Shown here one piece after another: positions 1 to 5,641 of a stretch of DNA of 11,627 nt. The notes under the pieces are model-generated. The model did no database searches. It saw only the letters and a program-made list of their open reading frames with translations, and had not been told where the DNA came from. The DNA lies in the NCBI GenBank assembly GCA_000438015.1, contig FR901610.1, positions 24,724-36,350 of the forward strand, given 5' to 3'. The stretch comes from Coraliomargarita sp. CAG:312 (GTDB lineage Bacteria; Verrucomicrobiota; Verrucomicrobiia; Opitutales; Intestinicryptomonadaceae). The number at the start of each line of letters is the position of its first letter. The stretch's first letter is position 1. The position numbers and the translations under genes were made by a program.

Positions 1-1913
1 CCCGGGCCGGATGCGGAAGCCGTAGAGCCAGCCGAAGAACCGGAAGCCTGCTGGGCGGCGCCCGATGCCCCGGAAGCTGCGCCCCCGTTGCCTGCCGAAG
101 CCGCAGCCTGCAAGTGTTGGGCGTGCTTTTGCAAAACTCCCATCAGCTTTTCAGATGCGCCCTTCAAGGCGTCCTTTGCCGCATCTTGTTTGGCAAGAAC
201 CTCTTTCGCCGCGGCGATTTCAGATTCCAAATCGCTCTTTGAATCAGCCGGAAGCTTGTCGCCAAATTCCTTCAGCTGCTTTTCAGTGCTATATATAATA
301 TTATCCAATTCATTCCGCGCCTCTGCAGTCTCTTTTATGAGAGCGTCTTCGGCGGCGTGCAATTCGGCTTCCTTGCGGAGGTTTTCGACCTCTTCTTTGC
401 TTAAGCCGCTTGAGTTGGTTATTGTAATTTTCTGCTCCTTGCCGGTTGATTTATCTTTGGCGCTGACATTCAATATGCCGTTAGCGTCTATATCAAATGT
501 GACCTCAATCTGCGGAAGGCCTCGCGGAGCGGGAGCTATGCCGTCTAAACGGAAGTTTCCGATTAGCTTATTGTCTCGCGCCATAGGACGTTCGCCCTGC
601 AACACGCGGATGTCCACCGCCGTCTGGTTGTCAGAATATGTGGAGAATATCTGCGAGGCTTTTTTGGGGATTGTAGTGTTGCGCTCAATCATCGGGGTTG
701 AAACGCCTCCGGCAGTCTCAATGGAAAGCGTAAGCGGTGTGACGTCCAAAAGCAAGACATCCCTTACGTCGCCCTGCAACACGCCGCCCTGAATTGCGGC
801 GCCGCGCGCAACGACCTCGTCGGGATTTACGCCCTTGTGCGCCTCTTTGCCCGCAAGCCTGTCGGCTATTTCCACTACCTTGGGCATACGCGTCATTCCG
901 CCTACGAGAACAAGTTCGTTTATATCCGATTTTGAAAGTCCGGCATCCCTCAAGCAGTCGTCAAAAGGCTTTATAGTTCTCTCGACCAAGCTGTCGGTTA
1001 ACTGTTCCAGCTTAGAACGCGTCAATTTTACATTCAAATGCTTAGGACCGCTGGCGTCTGCGGTAATGAAGGGCAGATTTATTTCCGTTTCCTGCGCAGA
1101 AGAAAGCGCTATTTTAGCCTTTTCAGCTTCCTCTTTCAAACGCTGCATCGCCATTGCGTCGCCGCGCAGATCGATTCCGGTTTCAGATTTGAAACCTTCT
1201 ATAAGCCAATTTATTATAGCTGAATCCCAATTGTCTCCGCCGAGTTCGGTATCGCCGTTTGTCGCTTTAACCTCAAATACGCCGTCGCCAATTTCAAGGA
1301 TAGAAATATCGTATGTTCCGCCTCCCAAATCGTAAACAGCTATTGTTTCGTCGTTCTTTTTGTCCAGGCCATAAGCCAGAGAAGCGGCTGTAGGTTCGTT
1401 TATAATTCTCTTTACATCGAGACCCGCTATGGTTCCGGCATCCTTTGTTGCCTGGCGCTGGGCGTCGTTAAAATAAGCGGGAACCGTTATGACGGCCTCG
1501 GTTATTTTTTCACCCAAATAACTTTCTGCGTCAGCCTTCAACTGCTGAAGAACCATCGCGGAAATCTGTTCGGGAGAGAAACGTTCAGTCTTGTCGCCCA
1601 CTTTGCATTCAATCATCGCCATGCCGTTGGGGCCTTCTATAACTTTATAAGGCAGAGTCTTTGCTAGGTTCTGCACTTCAGAAAATTTACGACCAATAAG
1701 CCTCTTTGCAGAATAAATGGTATTCGTCGGATTGGTGACAGCCTGACGTTTTGCAGCCTGCCCCACGAGCCTTTCGCCCGATTTTGTAAAAGCTACGATA
1801 GACGGCGTTGTTCTTCCGCCTTCCCTATTCGGGATAACGGTGCTTTCGCCGCCTTCCATCACAGCCATGCAGGAGTTTGTTGTTCCTAAGTCAATTCCTA
1901 ATATTTTACTCAT
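1..1913 (-). CDS. dnaK: DnaK (Hsp70) chaperone, C-terminal end cut by window edge
   Basis: ATP-dependent cytoplasmic Hsp70 chaperone that binds exposed hydrophobic peptide segments, normally with DnaJ and GrpE. I translated it from the complement. It opens MSKILGIDLGTTNS, the phosphate-1 ATPase motif at residues 6-14. Further in are INEPTAASLAYG, the phosphate-2 motif DLGGGTYDISIL, VGGMTRMPKV, the interdomain linker VLLLDVTPLTLS and the substrate-domain stretch DIDANGILNVSAKDKSTG. The helical lid grades into an Ala/Gly/Ser/Gln-rich tail that is still open at base 3. About 637 codons are visible against a family length near 640, so only the conserved acidic tip should be missing. The ATG at 1913 is chosen because homologues start MSK. 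An in-frame ATG 18 bases upstream would add MLKKWH, and the GGAG before it is only one base away, too close to act as a ribosome site. No grpE or dnaJ is adjacent upstream. Confidence 0.97.
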   Translation of the reverse strand, partial: MSKILGIDLGTTNSCMAVMEGGESTVIPNREGGRTTPSIVAFTKSGERLVGQAAKRQAVTNPTNTIYSAKRLIGRKFSEVQNLAKTLPYKVIEGPNGMAMIECKVGDKTERFSPEQISAMVLQQLKADAESYLGEKITEAVITVPAYFNDAQRQATKDAGTIAGLDVKRIINEPTAASLAYGLDKKNDETIAVYDLGGGTYDISILEIGDGVFEVKATNGDTELGGDNWDSAIINWLIEGFKSETGIDLRGDAMAMQRLKEEAEKAKIALSSAQETEINLPFITADASGPKHLNVKLTRSKLEQLTDSLVERTIKPFDDCLRDAGLSKSDINELVLVGGMTRMPKVVEIADRLAGKEAHKGVNPDEVVARGAAIQGGVLQGDVRDVLLLDVTPLTLSIETAGGVSTPMIERNTTIPKKASQIFSTYSDNQTAVDIRVLQGERPMARDNKLIGNFRLDGIAPAPRGLPQIEVTFDIDANGILNVSAKDKSTGKEQKITITNSSGLSKEEVENLRKEAELHAAEDALIKETAEARNELDNIIYSTEKQLKEFGDKLPADSKSDLESEIAAAKEVLAKQDAAKDALKGASEKLMGVLQKHAQHLQAAASAGNGGAASGASGAAQQASGSSAGSTASASGP

Positions 1914-1926
1914 ATGCCATTTTTTA

Positions 1927-1943
1927 AGCATACTCCGTGCCAA
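1927..1943 (-). promoter_or_regulatory. Sigma54-like -24/-12 motif before dnaK
   Basis: Read on the minus strand, the site is TTGGCACGGAGTATGCT. It has the invariant GG and GC exactly 10 bases apart and matches the usual consensus YTGGCACGRNNNTTGCW at every defined position but one (ATGC in place of TTGC). A start 12 bases past the GC would fall near 1916, leaving almost no leader before the ATG at 1913. It also lies inside the leader expected from the sigma70-type promoter. It may therefore be a real alternative promoter giving a near-leaderless transcript, or a chance match. Confidence 0.25.
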
Positions 1944-1981
1944 CTTCTACGCCATTCCCTCAATTGACTAATCTGCAATAA

Positions 1982-2009
1982 ATTATAAAATTAGGATCAT
2001 ATTTGGCAA
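1982..2009 (-). promoter_or_regulatory. Sigma70-type promoter for dnaK
   Basis: On the minus strand a TTGCCA box (2009-2004, five of six bases match TTGACA) is followed after 16 bases by a perfect TATAAT (1987-1982). Transcription would begin near 1975 and leave a leader of about 60 bases before the dnaK ATG. This is the best housekeeping promoter match I found in the gap. I see no CIRCE inverted repeat (TTAGCACTC-N9-GAGTGCTAA) beside it, so HrcA control of the usual kind is not supported. Confidence 0.6.
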
Positions 2010-2218
2010 AATCGAATTTCTTTATATGGAACTTTTTGTGTGCCATTTTGACCCACTGTAAAAATTCTATGTCCCATTTCTTTGTCTCAAAGGCTATATC
2101 TACAATTATAACCTCCGGAGGATTTCGCGGATGCAATACAATAGAAATCGACTAGATTTAATGCCGCGCAAGAACTTGCCGCGCCTATTCACGCTAGCAT
2201 AGAAACGAAACACCCAAA

Positions 2219-2398
2219 GTGATTGCCAGCCGCCACAAAAGCGGCAAAAAATACCGCTGTTTAAAAACCGGCAAAAATAGCAATGCGATAAAACATCTCT
2301 ATGCTTTCGCCCGTTCCGCGGGCAGCCGTAAATATCCGATGCGTCAAATCTGCCTAGAAGCGCTAAAAATTGACGTTTGGCAAAAATCTTACAGCTAA
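2219..2398 (+). CDS. Candidate small basic protein, unrecognised
   Basis: A plus-strand frame is open from 2198 to a TAA at 2396-2398. The only upstream start-like codon is GTG at 2219, giving 59 residues. The peptide is strongly basic, with an early SRHKSGKKYRCLKTGKNS stretch and an end near LKIDVWQKSYS. I do not recognise it. Two points favour a gene: the frame ends 12 bases before a hairpin that works as a terminator on the plus strand, and codon third positions look no different from those of neighbouring genes. Against it: no ATG near the start, no ribosome site, no convincing promoter, and an open frame of about 66 codons is not rare by chance. Confidence 0.2.
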   Translation: MIASRHKSGKKYRCLKTGKNSNAIKHLYAFARSAGSRKYPMRQICLEALKIDVWQKSYS

Positions 2399-2403
2399 AT
2401 AAA

Positions 2404-2438
2404 ACAAAAAAATCTCCGCGAAACCGTGGAGATTTTTT
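2404..2438 (-). terminator. Bidirectional Rho-independent terminator after rplI
   Basis: The arms AATCTCCGCG (2411-2420) and CGTGGAGATT (2425-2434) enclose the loop AAAC. On the minus strand the hairpin is followed by seven T (2412-2406), then G and more T, which suits the end of the rplY-rplI operon 25 bases after the rplI stop. On the plus strand the stem pairs fully, with one G-U pair, and is followed by six T (2433-2438), so it could also end a plus-strand transcript. Confidence 0.85.
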
Positions 2439-2462
2439 AGGTATTTATATATAGTTGAAGAC

Positions 2463-2948
2463 TTATGCGTCTTTCTTTGAAGAATCCTCAATCGGATTTT
2501 CAGAAACTACTTCAAACTCAAAATCAAACTTCACATCGTTGTGAAGCTTAATGTGGGCTGTATGCTTGCCAAGCTCCTTAACCGGATGGGCAAGAGAAAC
2601 AGATTTCTTCGGCATTTCGATTCCATTTTCCGCAATGCGAGAAATGAGATTTTGAGCCGTAATAGAACCGAACATTTTTCCGCCTTCGCCCGTCTTAACC
2701 GCAAAAGCGATGGACATCCCTTCAAGAGCAGCCTTGAGAGCTTGAGCGTTTTCAAGTTCTTTAGCCTCGCGGAGAGCGCGGGCCTTCAAGAGAGCTTCTA
2801 TCTGCTTTTTATTCGCCTTGTTTACGGGCATTGCGAGTTTCTGCGGGAACAGAAAATTGCGCGCGTAGCCTGCCTTTACCACGACTTGATCGCCTTCGCC
2901 GCCCAAGTCTTCAACAGGTTTTACCAATAATACTTTGCTTGTTGCCAT
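2463..2948 (-). CDS. rplI: 50S ribosomal protein L9
   Basis: Large-subunit protein that binds 23S rRNA near the L1 stalk and extends over the small subunit; L9 is linked to reading-frame maintenance. The protein is 161 residues, slightly longer than the usual near-150. The N-terminal rRNA-binding domain (about 1-45) carries the family signature GYARNFLFPQKLA at 27-39. A charged connecting helix follows (about 45-75, rich in Lys, Glu, Ala and Leu), then the C-terminal domain with EGGKMFGSIT and a final Ser/Asp/Lys tail. It is the last gene of the operon, 46 bases after ssb, with the terminator directly downstream. No Shine-Dalgarno motif precedes the ATG; the upstream bases are A/T-rich. In many bacteria rpsR sits between ssb and rplI, but the gap here is too short to hold it. 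Confidence 0.97.
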   Translation of the reverse strand: MATSKVLLVKPVEDLGGEGDQVVVKAGYARNFLFPQKLAMPVNKANKKQIEALLKARALREAKELENAQALKAALEGMSIAFAVKTGEGGKMFGSITAQNLISRIAENGIEMPKKSVSLAHPVKELGKHTAHIKLHNDVKFDFEFEVVSENPIEDSSKKDA

Positions 2949-2994
2949 AATTTTTACTTTTTAACTTTTATAAAATTGCCGCGGAAAGAATAAA

Positions 2995-3453
2995 TCAAAA
3001 AGGAACATCGTCGTCCTCAAGCTCGTCCTGCTGCCTCTGCTGGGCCGGACGCGATGCGCCCCCTCTTGGCTGCGGAGCCGAATATTCGACATCGTAAGAA
3101 CCACCGCTGCCGTTGTCGCGGGCAGACCCTACAAATTCAAAACGCTCTAAAACGACCATCAGTTTTGTGCGTTTTTGACCTGTTTGCTTGTCTTCCCAAG
3201 AATCTTGGCGCAAGCGCCCTTCGACCAATATTGGTTTGCCCTTACTAAAAAACTTGGCTATGTTTTCGGCCGATTTGCCAAAACAATCTATTTCAACAAA
3301 ACAAGTTTCGTCCCGAGAAGAGCCGTCTTGCGCATTGTATGAGCGGTTTACAGCAATAGAGAATCTGCATACGCTGGTGCCGCTTTGGGTCTGCCTCAAT
3401 TCCGGATCGCGAGTGAGGTTGCCCATCAAAATAACTTTGTTGAATGAAGCCAT
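2995..3453 (-). CDS. ssb: Single-stranded DNA-binding protein
   Basis: Binds and protects single-stranded DNA in replication, repair and recombination and recruits partner proteins through its C-terminal tip. The 152-residue protein has an OB fold over about residues 1-110, starting MASFNKVILMGNLTRDPELR and including the CFVEIDCFGKSAENIAKFFSKG and ILVEGRLRQDSWEDKQTG segments. A flexible Gly/Arg/Gln linker follows, and the acidic tip ends DDDVPF, the standard partner-binding motif, so the protein looks complete. It lies 20 bases after rpsF in the operon. It is the only gene here with a plausible Shine-Dalgarno core: GGAG nine bases before the ATG at 3453. Confidence 0.97.
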   Translation of the reverse strand: MASFNKVILMGNLTRDPELRQTQSGTSVCRFSIAVNRSYNAQDGSSRDETCFVEIDCFGKSAENIAKFFSKGKPILVEGRLRQDSWEDKQTGQKRTKLMVVLERFEFVGSARDNGSGGSYDVEYSAPQPRGGASRPAQQRQQDELEDDDVPF

Positions 3454-3473
3454 TTTTCTTCGCTCCGTTTAAA

Positions 3474-3764
3474 TTACTCGGCGATAACTAAAATGCGGTT
3501 TACCGTCTTATCGAGGCGAAGCTTTTCCTTTATTTGCGCATTTGAAGACGACGGGCCTTCGTAGGAAAATTGGACATACAATCCAGCCGGGAATGTACGG
3601 TCCACCGTGCGCGCGAAAGTCTTCTGCCCTAAATTTTCAACGCCGCTTACCTTGCAACCAACTGATTCGATTACAGATTTCAGCCTTTCTATAAGCGTTT
3701 CAACCGGTTCGGTATAACCTCTAGTATCGAGGATAAATGTCGATTTGTACTTCTTGTTATTCAT
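3474..3764 (-). CDS. rpsF: 30S ribosomal protein S6
   Basis: Small-subunit protein that sits with S18 on the platform of the 30S particle. The 96-residue product has the usual compact alpha/beta length. It begins MNNKKYKSTFILDTRGYTE, has the helix ETLIERLKSVIESVG, then KTFARTVDRTFPAGLYVQFSYEG, and ends with LRLDKTVNRILVIAE, matching the S6 pattern in which the last strand follows the (L)R.D..V.R segment. It lies 28 bases after pth and 20 bases before ssb in the same operon. The start is preceded by A/T-rich sequence without a ribosome site. No acidic or Glu-repeat tail of the E. coli kind is present. Confidence 0.94.
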   Translation of the reverse strand: MNNKKYKSTFILDTRGYTEPVETLIERLKSVIESVGCKVSGVENLGQKTFARTVDRTFPAGLYVQFSYEGPSSSNAQIKEKLRLDKTVNRILVIAE

Positions 3765-3792
3765 ATTTTATTTTTTGTTAAATTTTATTCGT

Positions 3793-4572
3793 CTACTTCC
3801 GCTCGCCCGAAGATTCTTTAGATGCCTCGATATCGCAAGCCAACTTGTCCAAGCTGTCTCCGCCCGACTTGGAAACTTCAGATCCGCCTGTGCCGCTAGA
3901 ATTCCCGGCCACCGACAATTCTGCAGCCACCCCATTCGAAGAAATATCAGGACGCGCTTTTGCAGAACCCTTCTTCAAATGTTCCTGCGACGTCCTGTTT
4001 ACGACATTCTGGGCGGCTTCCAAACCTTTTGAAACAAGCAAAGAAACGCACTCAAAAATCTTGGCCCCGCAGACTTTCTCAAAATCCTCCTGCGACAAAC
4101 GCCCCAAGACGTGGTCAGCCAGATCCATGCGTTTATCGAGCTTGCCGCCTATGCCGACGCGTATCCTGACAAACTCGTTCCCGCAATGCTCCATTATATC
4201 GAGAACTCCGTTGTGGCCGCCTGCAGACCCGCCTTTGGATAGTTTCATTCTGCCGACGTCCAATGTTATGTCGTCGTATATTACGGCGGTTTCAGATATG
4301 TCCAGCTTCAAAAACTTCAATATATTTTTGAGGTTTACTCCGCTATTGTTCATAAAACCGTCCGCACAAGCCAAAATAAGCTCTTGCGATCCTATGCTGC
4401 ATTTTGCCAGAGCCGCTGCGCAATACTTATTTGAGGAAAAAACTACGCTATTCCCGGATCTCTCGGAAATTTCCCCCGCCAATCTTGCCAAAACAATCCT
4501 GCCCGCATTATGGCGAGTGCGCTCATATTGCGCACCGGCATTGCCCAAGCCTATCACAAGTTTTATAGACAT
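3793..4572 (-). CDS. pth: Peptidyl-tRNA hydrolase with C-terminal extension
   Basis: Releases tRNA from peptidyl-tRNAs that drop off the ribosome by hydrolysing the ester bond. The catalytic core covers about residues 1-195. GLGNAGAQYERTRHNAG (8-24) holds the catalytic His21; the family's usual Pro after GLGN is Ala here. FMNNSG (73-78) holds the substrate-binding Asn, YDD (99-101) contains the Asp that aligns with E. coli Asp93, and GGHNG (118-122) and VRIRVGIG (135-142) follow. The protein has 259 residues against about 190-200 in most bacteria. The extra 60 or so residues at the end are rich in Ser, Gly, Ala, Lys and Glu and look disordered. It lies 54 bases after rplY and 28 before rpsF. 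The family assignment is secure; the role of the tail is unknown. Confidence 0.95.
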   Translation of the reverse strand: MSIKLVIGLGNAGAQYERTRHNAGRIVLARLAGEISERSGNSVVFSSNKYCAAALAKCSIGSQELILACADGFMNNSGVNLKNILKFLKLDISETAVIYDDITLDVGRMKLSKGGSAGGHNGVLDIMEHCGNEFVRIRVGIGGKLDKRMDLADHVLGRLSQEDFEKVCGAKIFECVSLLVSKGLEAAQNVVNRTSQEHLKKGSAKARPDISSNGVAAELSVAGNSSGTGGSEVSKSGGDSLDKLACDIEASKESSGERK

Positions 4573-4626
4573 TTTAAAGAACGTTGCCGCGAACCCTTTC
4601 CTTGCGGATTAGGCCGCAAAAAATTG

Positions 4627-5292
4627 CTATTTCTTTGCCGCCGGCGCAGATTTAGAATCCGCCTCAGCCGGAGCCGCAGCCTTTGCTGCATCGTCCTCAG
4701 CGCCTTCCGCTGCCGGAGCGGGCTCTTCTTCGACTTTTATCAAGTTGCATGTCACCAGAAGATCCTCCAAGTCGGAAGTAAACTCTACGCCTTCCGGAGC
4801 CTTTACATCCTTAAGGTGTATGCCTTCGCCAACCTTTAGATTCGAAATATCTATGACTATCATTTCAGGCAAGTCGCGGGGACGGCATTTTACGCGCACT
4901 TCGTGCTCGTGAATTTCTATCACGCCGTTCTCATTCTTCACGCCGTAAGCTTCGCCGGTGAAATGCAACGGTAAAACCGCATGCATCGGCTTGCCGCGGA
5001 CAACCTCAACAAAATCGACATGCAAAGGAGCCTCTGAAATAGGATGGCGCTCAACATCTTTAAGCATTGCATAGCGCGATTCCGTACCGTCGTCAAACGT
5101 CATTTCTATGAGAACAGCCTTGCCCGCAACGCTCTTGAGGGCGGCAGACAAGTCTTTATTGTTTATAAGCAAATGCTTTTCGCCGCTTTCGCCGTAAATG
5201 ACGGCGGGAACTTGACCGCTTTTGCGGTAGCGCTTTGCCGAATTGCCGCCCACTTGTGTTCTACTGGTTGTCTTGAGATTTATCTGTTTCAT
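4627..5292 (-). CDS. rplY: 50S ribosomal protein L25, long general-stress (CTC/TL5) form
   Basis: 5S rRNA-binding protein of the large subunit. At 221 residues it is the two-domain CTC/TL5 form, not the short E. coli L25. The N-terminal beta-barrel (about 1-95) opens with MKQINLKTTSR and includes the hallmark GQVPAVIYGESGEKHL segment and LKDVERHPISEAPLHVDFVEV. The C-terminal TL5 domain (about 96-185) includes LPLHFTGEAYGVKNENGV, RPRDLPEMIVIDISNL and IHLKDVKAPEGVEF. A tail of about 35 residues rich in Ala, Pro, Glu and Lys follows. It is the first gene of the five-gene operon that continues with pth, a common pairing. The ATG at 5292 has no Shine-Dalgarno motif and lies only a few bases after the predicted transcription start. 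Confidence 0.96.
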   Translation of the reverse strand: MKQINLKTTSRTQVGGNSAKRYRKSGQVPAVIYGESGEKHLLINNKDLSAALKSVAGKAVLIEMTFDDGTESRYAMLKDVERHPISEAPLHVDFVEVVRGKPMHAVLPLHFTGEAYGVKNENGVIEIHEHEVRVKCRPRDLPEMIVIDISNLKVGEGIHLKDVKAPEGVEFTSDLEDLLVTCNLIKVEEEPAPAAEGAEDDAAKAAAPAEADSKSAPAAKK

Positions 5293-5641
5293 CTTAATTA
5301 TATATTATAAAATATAAAATTCCGAATATGCCAAGCGCCGCCGCTCGACAATACGTCTTTCGATTAAAAGGTAGGCACTTTATTCACCTATTCCATAAAA
5401 TCAACAAAATTTTTCCTTTAAATAAAATTTTTACGGATATTTTTTTCTTATTGCAATTTTTACGCGGGAAAACGCCCCCCCCCAAAAGCCCTATTATATC
5501 CAAGATAATTTTACACATATGCTTAATTGCATATAAAACAGAAGCAATTAGCCTCCCAAACTAAGCTTGCCAGCAAGACCAAGCGAGCATATGCATTGCC
5601 CCGCAAAAATACGCCTTCCGTTTAAATCTGCAAAATACATA
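5293..5641. other. A/T-rich intergenic region between the TPR gene and rplY
   Basis: Beyond the rplY promoter, this stretch holds a run of nine C (5475-5483) and a 6-base inverted repeat ATATGC/GCATAT at 5517-5534 around TTAATT. I see no T-rich hairpin that would clearly end the TPR-gene transcript. A plus-strand open frame of 78 codons (5328-5564) crosses the region, but its Phe/Ile/Lys-rich content is what random A/T-rich DNA gives, so I do not call it a gene. Confidence 0.5.
5297..5334 (-). promoter_or_regulatory. Predicted promoter of the rplY-rplI operon
   Basis: On the minus strand TTGGCA (5334-5329) precedes a run of A/T. A TATAAT lies at 5309-5304 with a 19-base spacer, or TTTATA at 5311-5306 with a 17-base spacer. 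A second TATAAT lies at 5302-5297. With the first set, transcription would start about 5-7 bases before the rplY ATG, giving an almost leaderless message. Another TATAAT at 5498-5493 has no matching -35 box but could give a longer leader. Confidence 0.45.

Larger units (their letters stand above)
1914..2403. other. Long intergenic region between dnaK and the rplI terminator
   Basis: The left part carries the dnaK promoter elements. Around 2112-2121 is the 10-base palindrome CCTCCGGAGG, which supplies the only strong plus-strand Shine-Dalgarno-like GGAGG in the window. It sits nine bases before an ATG at 2131 that opens a 23-codon frame ending at 2202. From 2198 to 2398 another plus-strand frame stays open, described separately. 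Small hairpins are possible at 2162-2182, at 2229-2245 (GCCGC/GCGGC) and at 2310-2324 (GCCCG/CGGGC), none followed by a T-run. I find no tRNA cloverleaf and nothing resembling an insertion sequence. Confidence 0.5.

Noticed and set aside
88..1335. Long plus-strand frames opposite dnaK
   Set aside because: Antisense shadows of dnaK, whose minus-strand frame is continuous and fully recognisable.
1927..1950. CIRCE-like half sites before dnaK
   Set aside because: TTGGCAC resembles the left arm, but the right arm overlaps it and the nine-base spacer is absent.
2000..2030. tRNA-like TTCGA followed by GCCA on the minus strand
   Set aside because: No acceptor, D or anticodon stems can be built around it; the sequence is the dnaK promoter region.
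2229..2250. GCCGC/GCGGC hairpin as a terminator
   Set aside because: No T-run follows on either strand in the required direction; the adjacent A-run is on the wrong side.
3845..4612. Plus-strand frame of 255 codons opposite pth
   Set aside because: It is the antisense shadow of pth; the minus-strand protein has all the catalytic motifs of a known family.
5328..5564. Plus-strand frame of 78 codons upstream of rplY
   Set aside because: It overlaps the rplY promoter, has a Phe/Ile/Lys-rich content expected from A/T-rich non-coding DNA, and its Pro run comes from the poly-C tract. No family resemblance.
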